Positions 14,487 through 22,880 of a stretch of DNA of 26,387 nucleotides are shown piece after piece (within the stretch, counting starts at the first letter, position 1; the number at the start of each line of letters is the position of its first letter). Made by a program: the position numbers and the translations under genes. Source of the DNA: an uncultured Collinsella sp. (GTDB lineage Bacteria; Actinomycetota; Coriobacteriia; Coriobacteriales; Coriobacteriaceae). The notes under the pieces were generated by a model, which was given only the letters and a program-made list of their open reading frames with translations, was not told the origin of the DNA and made no database searches. The stretch covers positions 1 to 26,387 of the forward strand of contig CABUQK010000010.1 in the NCBI GenBank assembly GCA_902493615.1. Direction: 5' to 3'.

Positions 14487-16790
14487 TCACGGTCGCTGGC
14501 ATCGCATCGCAAAGCCATTCGCAGTCGGCGTGACGGTAATGTCGCCGTGTTCGATGGTGCACGCGAACACGCCGCCCGCTTCCTTAACGGCATCGATGCA
14601 GGCATCGGACGGATGGCCGTATCGATTCCCCTCGCCCGCGCTCGCGAGGGAAAGCTCGGGCTTCAGGACGTCCAGCAACTCACCATCAACTGAAACCTTA
14701 GAGCCGTGATGCCCAAGTTTAAGGACATCGATATCCCCCACCTCCTGCACGAATTCCCGTTCTTGGTCAAGCTCGGCATCACCGGTGAGGAGTATGCGCA
14801 GGCCCTTGCCTTCCTGAACATAAGAGAGCAACAGGACAAGCGAGTCCTCATTTCCCTCGCCATCCACGGACTCGAATGGCCACACCACGCGGGCGCAAAA
14901 AGAGCCGATGTCGCCCGTATCCCCACGGCACCCCTGCCGATACTCCACGCCAGGTCGGTTCAATACCTCGGCAGGAGCATCCTCCAGCGCATCCGCCGCC
15001 ACGGCAATCGTTCCGACCGAAAACTGTTCGAGCACGGCAGGCAGACCACCCCAGTGGTCCTCATCCCAATGCGTCACAAAGACGGCATCGATATGGTGCA
15101 CGTTATTGCGAACCAACGCCGCCACCACGCGCTCGTCGAGCCCGCAGTCGACGAGCGCCACTGCGCCGCCCTGGCGAATAAGAATCGCATCGGCCTGGCC
15201 CACATCGAGCACCGTCACCGAAGGCGGCGCGAATCGATCCCAGTAGACGTACGAAATCGCAGCCAAGAGCACCAGGCATGCAAGCCCCACCGCCATAGGA
15301 CGTGCGCGGGGACGCGGCCACCAGACCAGCAGAACCGCCAGCACACACGGCACTAGGTAAATCCACATGCTATCGGGCGGCACGCTCACGGATGCACCCG
15401 GCACGGCGGCAAACAACTGCTCAAAGAACAGTGCGCAACGGGCGGCAATCATGGGCACAACGAGCGCCCAAGTCCGCAACGGCGCCACGAGCGAAAAGGG
15501 AACAAGCACGATCGACACAGCAAGCAGTACGCTCACCACCGGACCGATGACCGCATTTGCCAGTGGAGCAATGAGAGAGAACGTACCGAAGGCGGGAATG
15601 GTAATGGGAAGAGTCGCCAGTTGCGAGCACAGCGTGACGGAAAGCATGCTGGCGACGCCCGATGGCACACCCAGCTCACCCAAAGCGTAGGTCGCATAGG
15701 GGCAAAAGCACAGAATGGCTAAAACGCTGGCACATGAAAGCTGAAAGCCCATCTCGAACAGCACCGTCGGCCGCAGTAGCACAAAGATGGACATGGTTAC
15801 GAAGAGAGCCGATGCGCCGTGCCGGCGACGCCCCGCGCCGTTTACGACAAGCGTCGCGAACACCATGCAGCACGCGCGCACGGCCGAGGGAGACGCGCCC
15901 GTAAAGGCAGCGTAGCCCACAAGCGTTATCGCCAATATCGCCCGCTGAAGACCACGCGAACACCGAGTCTTTTGCAATACACCCTCGATTACAAACCCCA
16001 CGATAGCCAAATGGCTGCCCGAGACGGCGATAAGATGCGCCGTTCCCGTCACCGAAAACCAGTCGCCCGCCGGTTGGGCGCGCAGCTCGGCCGAACGACC
16101 GCAGACGACACCGGCTATGAGCGCACGCGCCGGGTCGGTCGCAGGCGCGATGGACGCAAGCAGCCCATTTCGCAGTCGAAGCAGCGGCCCCGGAAAGCCC
16201 TCATCGACCGACACAATCCGAACGGCTTGAACCTTGCGCACCTCGCCTCGGAGCACGCGCGATCGTCCATATGCATCGTTCTCAAAACGTGAAACGCGAC
16301 CGATAACACGCGCGTGCGCCCCGACCTTGAGCTCGAGGTCGCACGATAGGCGAACCGTTGCCAAGTTCTTACCGTCCGCATGTGACTCGCAGGTATAGGA
16401 ATACACGTCGTCGTTTATGGATGGATCGCCCTGCACGACAAACTCGAGGCCGCTTGCCGCTCGACCGTCGAGCGCCTTCGAGGCGTTGAGCGCGCCCGCA
16501 GCCCACCACGCCGAGACGACCGCTCCCGCCACGAGACCAACGGACGCGGCATACAGCCACCGCTTCCAAGGAGCAAGCGGTGCACAAAATTGAGCCAGCA
16601 CAACGAATACCGCCGCCGCAACGGGAATGGCCCATAGCAGCCCGACCGCCGGCGCCTGCTCCCTCAGCAGCGCATCAGCGGCCACGTTGAGCACCAAGGC
16701 GCAGCTCATGCACACGCCGGCACACAGAGCCATCGTCCACGGCATCAAGGGCCGCGGAGGCATCACATGCTCGCGCTCTGTCGCACTCAT
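14487..16790 (-). CDS. comEC: ComEC/Rec2 DNA-uptake channel protein
   Basis: ComEC is the inner-membrane channel through which single-stranded DNA enters during transformation. Domains in order: an N-terminal membrane and OB-like region (about 15-180), the multi-helix competence domain (about 205-510) with its HLIAVSGSH motif at 252-260, and a C-terminal metallo-beta-lactamase-like domain (about 520-767) with THWDEDHWGG, LLTGDAELDQE and LKLGHHGSK. The reading frame is intact at 767 residues. The ATG at 16788-16790 overlaps the comEA stop as ATGA, so the two are coupled; a TTG 12 bases upstream is an alternative. Full length suggests uptake capacity, although pilus genes are not in this window. 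Confidence 0.95.
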   Translation of the reverse strand: MSATEREHVMPPRPLMPWTMALCAGVCMSCALVLNVAADALLREQAPAVGLLWAIPVAAAVFVVLAQFCAPLAPWKRWLYAASVGLVAGAVVSAWWAAGALNASKALDGRAASGLEFVVQGDPSINDDVYSYTCESHADGKNLATVRLSCDLELKVGAHARVIGRVSRFENDAYGRSRVLRGEVRKVQAVRIVSVDEGFPGPLLRLRNGLLASIAPATDPARALIAGVVCGRSAELRAQPAGDWFSVTGTAHLIAVSGSHLAIVGFVIEGVLQKTRCSRGLQRAILAITLVGYAAFTGASPSAVRACCMVFATLVVNGAGRRRHGASALFVTMSIFVLLRPTVLFEMGFQLSCASVLAILCFCPYATYALGELGVPSGVASMLSVTLCSQLATLPITIPAFGTFSLIAPLANAVIGPVVSVLLAVSIVLVPFSLVAPLRTWALVVPMIAARCALFFEQLFAAVPGASVSVPPDSMWIYLVPCVLAVLLVWWPRPRARPMAVGLACLVLLAAISYVYWDRFAPPSVTVLDVGQADAILIRQGGAVALVDCGLDERVVAALVRNNVHHIDAVFVTHWDEDHWGGLPAVLEQFSVGTIAVAADALEDAPAEVLNRPGVEYRQGCRGDTGDIGSFCARVVWPFESVDGEGNEDSLVLLLSYVQEGKGLRILLTGDAELDQEREFVQEVGDIDVLKLGHHGSKVSVDGELLDVLKPELSLASAGEGNRYGHPSDACIDAVKEAGGVFACTIEHGDITVTPTANGFAMRCQRP

Positions 16791-17500
16791 ACGCAGATGC
16801 AATCTTTGATTTTGGCAAGCTTCTTCTCGCCGATTCCCGACACACGCATCAGATCGTCAACCGAGGCAAAAGCACCGTTCTTTGTACGCTCATCGATAAT
16901 CGACTGGGCCATGGAAGGGCCGATGCCCGAGAGCGTCTGTAGCTCTGCCGCGCTTGCCGTATTGATGTTGACTAGGCCCGTTGCGCCACTCACGCCCGAT
17001 GATGCGGAAGCCCCACCATCAACACCGGCTTCCGCAATGGACGCCTGCTGCTCCCCTACCGTTGGAACGTGGATTTTTTGTCCATCAGTGACCTTAGATG
17101 CCCGATTGAGCCCCGTAACGTCTGCCTCGGGCGCCAGCCCGCCGGCGGCATCAATCGCCTGAGCCACCCGCGCGCCGTCCTTGAGGCGATATACACCGGG
17201 CGACACAACGGCGCCATCGACATCGACATAGACCTCTGCCGCGGCAGAAGCCTTAGTCGAAGAGCCTTCGGATGTCTTTCCGCTCGAAGCATCGCCGGAT
17301 CCCGGCTCCACTAACGAGCCCGTACCATCAGTGCGCTCAAACGACACACCGCCGGCACCGCCGCCAAGGTTCGCCATCGCCAAGCCGCTCGCCATCGCAA
17401 TGACGCCCAGCATCGCCACCACCACAGCCTTATGACCGAGCAGCTTGCCTGCCCAGCGGTCCATCCGTTTGACCCGTTCGTGTTGTTCGCGCTGCGCCAT
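16787..17500 (-). CDS. comEA: ComEA, membrane-anchored DNA receptor
   Basis: ComEA binds incoming double-stranded DNA outside the membrane and passes it to ComEC. The 237-residue protein has a basic N-terminus, one transmembrane helix (about 24-43), a Ser/Gly-rich linker, a SLBB domain (about 89-146, VDVDGAVVSPGVYRL) and a C-terminal pair of helix-hairpin-helix motifs (LVNINTASAAELQTLSGIGP and SGIGEKKLAKI). The ATG at 17498-17500 has GGGAGG seven bases upstream. It is the first gene after the thiI terminator and overlaps comEC by four bases. Confidence 0.94.
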   Translation of the reverse strand: MAQREQHERVKRMDRWAGKLLGHKAVVVAMLGVIAMASGLAMANLGGGAGGVSFERTDGTGSLVEPGSGDASSGKTSEGSSTKASAAAEVYVDVDGAVVSPGVYRLKDGARVAQAIDAAGGLAPEADVTGLNRASKVTDGQKIHVPTVGEQQASIAEAGVDGGASASSGVSGATGLVNINTASAAELQTLSGIGPSMAQSIIDERTKNGAFASVDDLMRVSGIGEKKLAKIKDCICV

Positions 17501-17670
17501 AGCAAAACCTCCCAACAACATCGTGTCAGGAAAAGAGCCCTGCAACAGCCACGCTCCAAAACCGGTTTTAGCGGCCAAACCAAAAGCTGACCAAAACCTT
17601 GCACAAATCTGTCCATTTATTCAAGCACGCGTCAGCAAATGAACACTTAGCCGCAAAATGCCCAGATAGC

Positions 17671-17703
17671 AAAAGACCGACGATGCAGACGCATCGTCGG
17701 TCT
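17671..17703 (-). terminator. Intrinsic terminator after thiI
   Basis: A perfect 13-bp stem AGACCGACGATGC/GCATCGTCGGTCT with a four-base loop is followed on the minus strand by TTTTGC. It begins ten bases after the thiI stop. The next 170 bases up to comEA are AT-richer and must contain the comEA promoter, but no convincing pair of boxes stands out. Confidence 0.92.
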
Positions 17704-17713
17704 ATGCACAAAA

Positions 17714-18958
17714 TTACTCGTGATCTTGGTAAATCTCACGCGGAGCAAGCTCCGAATGTTTGCGCTTTAAGGTCTTAGGGGCCTTATACGTGTTGCTCTC
17801 GAAGTCGATGTACTCGGTCTGCTTGAGCAGGCGCTCGATCATCTCCTCGTGATCGAACAACTCCCAGGCCTCATGCACAGCATCGAGTTTAGCGTGCGTC
17901 TCGGGACGGCGCGGCATAAATAGCGTGCAGCAGTCGGGAGCGGCCTCAGTCGAGATATCGAACGTACCGATCTCCTCGGCGCGCGCGATGATCTCCTGCT
18001 TGTCCGAACCGATGAGAGGGCGGAACACGGGGATCTTCACGGCCTCGTTGACGGCCATGATGTTCTCAAGCGTTTGGGAGGCAACCTGCCCAAGCGATTC
18101 GCCCGTAACGATAGCCTTGGCACCCTCGATGTGTGCAATGCGCTCGGCAACCGAATACATAATGCGGCGATACATGATCACGCGCAGGTTGCTGGGACAG
18201 GTAACCGAAATCTCACGCTGGCAGTCGCCAAACGGCACCACGTACAGGCGGCCGATCTGGACACCTGGCTCAAGCGCACGGATGATGTCCTGCACCAAAT
18301 ACTCGCTCGTATCGGGCGTCTGCGGACGACCGGAGAAATGTACCGGCACGCACACCGCGCCGCGACGCGCGAGCATCCAGGTCGCCACCGGAGAATCGAT
18401 ACCCGACGACAACAGCGTCACGACCTTGCCGGCAGAACCCACCGGCAGACCGCCCACGCCACGCTCGGAGCGCGCATACACGTAGACGCTACCCTGGACC
18501 ACCAGTACGTGCACCATCGCATCGGGGTCGTGCATTTGAACCTTTTTATCGGGGAAGGCCTCGCACAGTACCTCGCCCACCTGACGATTGATATCAATCG
18601 AGGTGAGCTCATAGTCGGTATTGGAGCGCTTGGCGTGCACCTTAAACGAATCGAAAGGACCAAACTCGCGCAGCGCCTTGACGGCGGCGGCACAGTACTC
18701 CTGCGGGTCGCGGTTGGTGTGATACGCCAAAGACACACGAGCAACGCCGGGAACGGTGCGAATGACACGCGCCGCCTCATCGGCCTGATGCTCGTTAAAG
18801 GTCACGAGGATATAACCGGAAATTCGAGACACGGCATTCACGGAAAAGGCGGCCAAGGCCGCCTTGATGTTATCCATGAGGATATGCTCAAAATGTGCGC
18901 GGTTCTTACCCTTCAGTCCAACCTCGTGATAGTGGACCAGGCAGACGCGAGCCGCCAT
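17714..18958 (-). CDS. thiI: tRNA 4-thiouridine synthase ThiI
   Basis: ThiI adenylates U8 of tRNA and transfers sulfur to form 4-thiouridine; some homologues also serve thiamin synthesis. The 414 residues comprise an N-terminal ferredoxin-like part, a THUMP domain (about 60-165) and a PP-loop ATPase domain with LLSSGIDSPVA (182-192), followed by PVHFSG. There is no C-terminal rhodanese domain, as is usual for Gram-positive ThiI, so a separate cysteine desulfurase must donate sulfur. The ATG follows the rpoZ TAA directly (TAAATG), so coupling to rpoZ is likely. Confidence 0.95.
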   Translation of the reverse strand: MAARVCLVHYHEVGLKGKNRAHFEHILMDNIKAALAAFSVNAVSRISGYILVTFNEHQADEAARVIRTVPGVARVSLAYHTNRDPQEYCAAAVKALREFGPFDSFKVHAKRSNTDYELTSIDINRQVGEVLCEAFPDKKVQMHDPDAMVHVLVVQGSVYVYARSERGVGGLPVGSAGKVVTLLSSGIDSPVATWMLARRGAVCVPVHFSGRPQTPDTSEYLVQDIIRALEPGVQIGRLYVVPFGDCQREISVTCPSNLRVIMYRRIMYSVAERIAHIEGAKAIVTGESLGQVASQTLENIMAVNEAVKIPVFRPLIGSDKQEIIARAEEIGTFDISTEAAPDCCTLFMPRRPETHAKLDAVHEAWELFDHEEMIERLLKQTEYIDFESNTYKAPKTLKRKHSELAPREIYQDHE

Positions 18959-19240
18959 TTAGGCTTCAGCAACCTTGTGGCCGAGCGCCTTCTCGTAACG
19001 GGCCTCGTCGTAAGAGATGTCACCGTCGACAATCTCGTCCATAGCCATCGAGATAGTGTCGGCACCGGAAAGCCCGATGGTGATGTCATCGACATCCTGG
19101 ACGGCAAGCACGCGGTTGTGCTGGCCACGCAGCATGCTATTGATGTCGCAGGCGCGCTTGGAGGCAAGCGAAGCGAGCAGGAAGCGGTTGTGATCGGTCT
19201 TCTCCAGAAGATCGTCAATGCAAGGCTTTACAACGGACAC
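18959..19240 (-). CDS. rpoZ: RNA polymerase omega subunit
   Basis: Omega supports assembly and stability of RNA polymerase by binding beta'. The 93-residue protein is of normal length for the family and has the typical opening PCIDDLLEKTDHNRFLLAS and the segment SKRACDINSM. The C-terminal part is acidic. The start is GTG at 19238-19240, five bases after the gmk stop, with TGAGG close upstream. The gmk-rpoZ pair is conserved in many bacteria, which strengthens the call for so small a protein. Confidence 0.92.
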   Translation of the reverse strand: MSVVKPCIDDLLEKTDHNRFLLASLASKRACDINSMLRGQHNRVLAVQDVDDITIGLSGADTISMAMDEIVDGDISYDEARYEKALGHKVAEA

Positions 19241-19245
19241 GGACC

Positions 19246-19815
19246 TCAGATCCTTTCATGCATATCGAGAACGCGAACGAGCTCATCGGTCGCGCGGTCG
19301 AGATCGTCATTAACCACGACGTCGTCGTAGCGGTCGGCAAGGGCAAGCTCATCGGCGGCGTTTGCCATACGCAGCTCGATTGTCTCGGGCGTCTCGGTAC
19401 CGCGACCGACTAGACGCTCGCGGAGCACCTCAAGCGAAGGCGGCTTGATAAAGATCAGCACGGCCTCGGGGAAACGCTCCTTCACCTGCAGGGCGCCCTG
19501 GACATCGATCTCCAAAATCAGAGATGCGCCAGAGGCGAGCTTGGATGTGACCTCGCTCACCAACGTGCCGTAGCAGTTACCGTGGACCTCGGCCCACTCA
19601 ACAAACTCACCATTTGCCACGCGGCGGTCGAACTCCTCGCGCGTCAGAAAAAAGTAGTTGACGCCGTCGACCTCACCTTTGCGTGGTGCTCGCGTGGTAG
19701 CCGAAACCGTCAGGCCCAGGTTCGAGCGGCGCTCGCGCACACGAGTGACGAGCGTACCCTTGCCTGCGCCTGACGGTCCAGAAATCACAAAGAGCTTGGA
19801 ATCCTGAGCGCTCAC
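19246..19815 (-). CDS. gmk: Guanylate kinase
   Basis: Gmk phosphorylates GMP to GDP. The 189-residue protein has GPSGAGKGTL (13-22, P-loop), the GMP-binding segments SATTRAPRKGEVDGVNYFF and EFVEWAEVHGNCYGT, and LILEIDVQGALQV with IFIKPPSLEVLRERL, all in family order. The start is GTG at 19813-19815, directly after the mihF TAA (TAAGTG), so translation is probably coupled. Confidence 0.97.
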   Translation of the reverse strand: MSAQDSKLFVISGPSGAGKGTLVTRVRERRSNLGLTVSATTRAPRKGEVDGVNYFFLTREEFDRRVANGEFVEWAEVHGNCYGTLVSEVTSKLASGASLILEIDVQGALQVKERFPEAVLIFIKPPSLEVLRERLVGRGTETPETIELRMANAADELALADRYDDVVVNDDLDRATDELVRVLDMHERI

Positions 19816-20124
19816 TTATTTGGTCAGCTGCTCGAGGAGCTGCTCGCGCTGACGGACGCCGAGGCCCTGGACGCGACGGGTAGCGGAGATACCGAGCTCC
19901 TCCATGATCTTGGCGGCCTTGGCCTTGCCATAACCAGGGAGAGACTCGATGAGGGTGGAAACCTTCATGCGGGAAGCGATGGGGTCATCGGAGTTGAGCA
20001 CGGACTCGAGGGACTTCTCGCCCTTCTTAATCTGCTCGCGAAGCTCAGCGCGGGCGTGACGTGCGGCAGCAGCCTTCTCAAGAGCCTGCTTGCGCTGCTC
20101 ATCGGTAAGCTGAGGGAGTGCCAT
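19816..20124 (-). CDS. mihF: Integration host factor, actinobacterial type (mIHF)
   Basis: mIHF is a small nucleoid-associated protein unrelated to the IHF alpha/beta pair; in mycobacteria and Streptomyces it bends DNA and affects chromosome structure. The 102-residue protein is close to the ~105 of homologues: a basic N-terminal helix, then a helix-turn-helix part with LIESLPGYGKAKAAKIMEEL and ATRRVQGLGVRQREQLLEQL. The ATG at 20122-20124 has GGAGGT four bases upstream. The mihF-gmk-rpoZ order is typical of actinobacteria and is a good taxonomic clue. Confidence 0.93.
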   Translation of the reverse strand: MALPQLTDEQRKQALEKAAAARHARAELREQIKKGEKSLESVLNSDDPIASRMKVSTLIESLPGYGKAKAAKIMEELGISATRRVQGLGVRQREQLLEQLTK

Positions 20125-20165
20125 TCGTACCTCCAAAAAGTTAGGTTATATCTGATTCAATAATT

Positions 20166-20197
20166 GGCATTTTAGCACGTAGAACGTACAAAATGCC
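20166..20197. repeat. Inverted repeat overlapping the mihF -10
   Basis: GGCATTTT (20166-20173) and AAAATGCC (20190-20197) form perfect 8-base arms, with ACGT repeated inside each half. The repeat covers the whole extended -10 of mihF, the position of a repressor operator. It could also form a hairpin in RNA begun further upstream. Confidence 0.6.
20169..20177 (-). promoter_or_regulatory. mihF promoter (extended -10)
   Basis: TGCTAAAAT on the minus strand (GTGCTAAAAT with the preceding base) is an extended -10 about 45 bases upstream of the mihF start, giving a leader near 38 bases. No good -35 lies at 16-18 bases. It is embedded in an inverted repeat. Confidence 0.6.
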
Positions 20198-20260
20198 CAA
20201 TCGCGGCTCCATAGGTTAGACGATACCCGCAAAAAGTGCAATATACTGCGCCCAAAGTTA

Positions 20261-20318
20261 AGCCCCTGACCTGCGATTCCACACAAAGGATGGGAAAGTT
20301 TACGCAGGCACAGGGGCT
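20261..20318. other. Strong stem-loop between pyrF and mihF: pyr terminator or small RNA
   Basis: Arms AGCCCCTG and CAGGGGCT (8 bp) and CCTGCG/CGCAGG (6 bp) stack around a small internal loop (A opposite CA), enclosing a 27-base loop that can pair TTCC with GGAA. Read on the minus strand it lies about 45 bases after the pyrF stop but has only TTAACTTT after it. Read on the plus strand it is followed by ATTTTGTG and preceded by a TATACT box (20242-20247) at the right distance to start an RNA near 20254. I cannot tell the strand. No known RNA family is recognised. The rest of the 239-base gap holds only the mihF promoter. Confidence 0.5.
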
Positions 20319-20363
20319 ATTTTGTGCTAATGAGACCCAAAAGTGGTGACTTAGGGGAATCTT

Positions 20364-21080
20364 TTACGCGACGTTTTCGACCAGCTCGGCGACAATGGCG
20401 TCAAAGGCGGCAACCGGATCGTCGGCGCCGGTGATGGGACGGCCCACCACAATGTGGCTCGCACCGCGCTCGATAGCCTGGGAAGGCGTCGCCACGCGGG
20501 ACTGGTCACCAAGGGCGGCACCCACCGGACGCACACCCGGAGTCACGATCAGGGCATCAGGGCCCAGCAGCTCACGCATGTCGTGAGCCTCCATCGGCGA
20601 GCACACGATGCCATCGATGCCGTTGGCCTGAGCGAGCTTTGCCAGGCGGGCGGCCTCCTCGGCCACGGGCGACTCGACGCCGATCTCGCTCAAGGCATCC
20701 TGATTCATGCTCGTGAGCACGGTGATGGCGACGAGCTTGGCGCGGTCCTCGCGCGCCTCCTCGGCACCCTCGCGGCAGGCAGCGAGCATGGCGCCCGAAC
20801 CCAAGCCGTGAACCGAGAGCAGGTCGGCACCGGCAAGCGAGGCCGAACGGGCGGCACCGCGAACCTGATGCGGAATATCATGGAACTTAAGGTCAAGGAA
20901 GACCTTAAAGCCCAGGTCCTTAAAGGTCTTGACGATCTGGGGACCCTCGGCGTAATAGAGCGTCATACCAACCTTGAGCCAGGCGGCATGGCCCGAAAGC
21001 TCGTGGGCGAGCTCGAGCGCACGCTCGCGGTCGCAGTCGAGAGCGACGATTACGCGGTCGCGGGCATCGGTCTCTAGCAT
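20364..21080 (-). CDS. pyrF: Orotidine 5'-phosphate decarboxylase
   Basis: PyrF converts OMP to UMP, the last step of de novo pyrimidine synthesis. The 238-residue protein has RVIVALD at the first strand, the catalytic segment DLKFHDIP (63-70) with its Lys and Asp residues, LLSVHGLG, TPGVRP and HIVVGRPIT. The ATG at 21078-21080 overlaps the pyrD stop by seven bases; a longer in-frame reading is compositionally unlike the protein and was dropped. It is the last pyr gene; pyrE is not in the window. Confidence 0.95.
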   Translation of the reverse strand: MLETDARDRVIVALDCDRERALELAHELSGHAAWLKVGMTLYYAEGPQIVKTFKDLGFKVFLDLKFHDIPHQVRGAARSASLAGADLLSVHGLGSGAMLAACREGAEEAREDRAKLVAITVLTSMNQDALSEIGVESPVAEEAARLAKLAQANGIDGIVCSPMEAHDMRELLGPDALIVTPGVRPVGAALGDQSRVATPSQAIERGASHIVVGRPITGADDPVAAFDAIVAELVENVA

Positions 21081-21997
21081 TCGAAAGCACCTACCAGTTC
21101 GTTGATGTCCTTCACGCCCTGGGACTCGGCCCAGGCCTCGAGCTCGTGCGCGATCTTGAGCGAAGCGCACGGATCGACGAAGTTGGCCATGCCGACCGAC
21201 ACGCAGGTGGCGCCGGCCAGGATAAACTCGGCCGCATCCTCGCCGGTCATGACACCGCCGACACCGTTGATGGGGATATCGACGGCCTGGGCAACCTCCC
21301 AGACCATGCGCACGGCGATGTGGTGGCACAGCGGGCCCGAAAGGCCGCCCTTGGGCTTTGCCACGCGGGACTTGCGGGTATGGACGTCGATGGCCATGCC
21401 CTGAATGGAGTTGATGACCGAAAGGCCGTCGGCGCCGGCAGCCTCGAGGGCCTTGGCAATCTCGGCGACGTTGACCGGCGCCATCTTCACGAACAGCGGC
21501 TTATCGGTCACCTTGCGGCAGGCAGCCATAACGGATGAGGCGCCCTCGGGCGTAGAGCCCATGGCGGCGCCGCCGGCGGCGATATTAGGGCAGCTCACGT
21601 TGATCTCGTAGCCGGCAGCCCAGGGGCACAGCTCGACATACATCTCGAGCGCGCGGACAAACTCGTCAACGGAGTGGCCGGCAACCTGACAGATGACCTG
21701 GCAGCCGTCCTTGGACAGCTGTTCGAGCCACGGGCCGGACTCGCGGGCAAAGGCAGCCACGCCGGGGTTCTGAAGGCCCACGGAGTTGATCATACCGCCG
21801 GGAACCTCGGCCATGCGGGGCGCGGGGTTGCCGGGCCAGGGCTCGGCTGCGCAACCCTTGGTGGTGATGGCACCCAGCTGGGAGACATCAAAGAAGTTCT
21901 GGAACTGCCAGCCGTAGCCAAAGGTACCGGCTGCGGTGTTGATGGGGTTTTGCATCTTGACGCCGCCGAAATCGACGGCCATGTTCACGGTACCCAC
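21074..21997 (-). CDS. pyrD: Dihydroorotate dehydrogenase B, catalytic subunit (class 1B)
   Basis: PyrD oxidises dihydroorotate to orotate. The class 1B form works with PyrK and NAD+. The 307-residue FMN barrel shows NPINTAAGTFGYG, the catalytic cysteine C136 in EINVSCPN, KMAPVNVAEIAKALEAAGAD, and GVGGVMTGEDAAEFILAGA. Starts considered: GTG 21997, GTG 21988 and ATG 21982. The first is favoured by AAGGTGGTGG about seven bases upstream and by its TAGTG overlap with the pyrK stop. Adjacent pyrK confirms class 1B. Confidence 0.95.
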   Translation of the reverse strand: MGTVNMAVDFGGVKMQNPINTAAGTFGYGWQFQNFFDVSQLGAITTKGCAAEPWPGNPAPRMAEVPGGMINSVGLQNPGVAAFARESGPWLEQLSKDGCQVICQVAGHSVDEFVRALEMYVELCPWAAGYEINVSCPNIAAGGAAMGSTPEGASSVMAACRKVTDKPLFVKMAPVNVAEIAKALEAAGADGLSVINSIQGMAIDVHTRKSRVAKPKGGLSGPLCHHIAVRMVWEVAQAVDIPINGVGGVMTGEDAAEFILAGATCVSVGMANFVDPCASLKIAHELEAWAESQGVKDINELVGAFEC

Positions 21998-22788
21998 TAG
22001 AAGACCACCACCTTGGAAGCATCGAACACGGGGCCGCACATGCAAGCACCCTTCATACCGTCGACCGTCTCGACATTGCAGGTGTTGCAGGCGCCAAAGC
22101 CACAGCTCATCATGCGCTCGAGCGACACCTCGCAGTACACACCGGCCTCAGCGGCAGCGGCGGCGACTTTCTTCATCATGACGGCGGGACCGCAGCTGGC
22201 GACGTAGTCGTAGCCGCCCTCGCCGAGCAGCTCGGCTGCCGGGTCGGTGCAAAAACCGTGCGTACCCAGCGTACCGTCGTCGGTGCACACGTTAACCGTG
22301 GCGCCCAGCGCGCGGAACTCATCGATGCCCACGGCCTTGGACGCGGTGCCAAAGCCCAAGCACACGTCGACGGCCACACCCTGCTCGGCAAGCTTACCGG
22401 CCAGGCAGAGGACAGGCGGAACGCCGATGCCACCGGCGACAAGCAGGGCCTTCCTGGTGCCCTCGGGTACCATCCAGCCGCGGCCACCGGGGCCCAGCAG
22501 GTTAGAGGTGGAGCCAGGTCCCATCTGGGACAAACGACGGGTATCGTCGCCCACGACGGCGTACCACAACTCGACGGTGCCGGCCTCGGCGTCGGCGCGG
22601 TAGTAGCTCAGGGGCACGCGAAGCAGCGAGGACGCATCACCGGGCACGGCGATGTTCACAAACTGACCGGGCTTGAGCGCACTTGCAAGCTTGGGGGCCG
22701 AGATGACGAGCGAGAAGATGCCGTCGGCGATCTCCTGGTTCGAGACGACCTCGAAGTCGTGCATGCGTGCAGTGGAAGGTGTGGGCAT
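21997..22788 (-). CDS. pyrK: Dihydroorotate dehydrogenase B, electron-transfer subunit
   Basis: PyrK passes electrons from PyrD through a 2Fe-2S centre and FAD to NAD+. The 263 residues show an N-terminal FAD-binding barrel (GQFVNI, RVPLSYY), an NAD-binding domain (LLVAGGIGVPPVL, SCGPAVMM) and a C-terminal iron-sulfur loop with C229-x4-C234-x2-C237 and C249 or C251. The ATG at 22786-22788 has TTGGAG five bases upstream. A 92-base gap with two hairpins separates it from pyrC, the only wide gap in the operon. Confidence 0.95.
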   Translation of the reverse strand: MPTPSTARMHDFEVVSNQEIADGIFSLVISAPKLASALKPGQFVNIAVPGDASSLLRVPLSYYRADAEAGTVELWYAVVGDDTRRLSQMGPGSTSNLLGPGGRGWMVPEGTRKALLVAGGIGVPPVLCLAGKLAEQGVAVDVCLGFGTASKAVGIDEFRALGATVNVCTDDGTLGTHGFCTDPAAELLGEGGYDYVASCGPAVMMKKVAAAAAEAGVYCEVSLERMMSCGFGACNTCNVETVDGMKGACMCGPVFDASKVVVF

Positions 22789-22803
22789 AGACGCTCCAAT
22801 CCC

Positions 22804-22860
22804 CCATGCGATTGCATGGTCAAAACGAACAGAAAGCGCGGCACCGCAAGGGCACCGCGC
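22804..22860 (-). promoter_or_regulatory. Two hairpins in the pyrC-pyrK gap
   Basis: Transcription meets GCGCGG/CCGCGC (22836-22860) followed by TTTCTGTTCGTTTT, then CCATGC/GCATGG with a four-base loop (22804-22819) close to the pyrK ribosome-binding site. The first looks like a leaky terminator or processing stem. A TGCTAGCAT extended -10 lies at the pyrC stop and might start pyrK mRNA. Confidence 0.4.
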
Positions 22861-22880
22861 ACAAAAGCGATAAGGCTATG

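Noticed and set aside
17501..17670. comEA promoter (for example TTGGTC with TAAAAC at 18 bases)
   Set aside because: Several AT-rich boxes occur but none has a convincing -35/-10 pair, so none is called.
20261..20318. SRP RNA, preQ1 or fluoride riboswitch identity for the stem-loop
   Set aside because: The conserved SRP tetraloop region and the known aptamer cores are absent.
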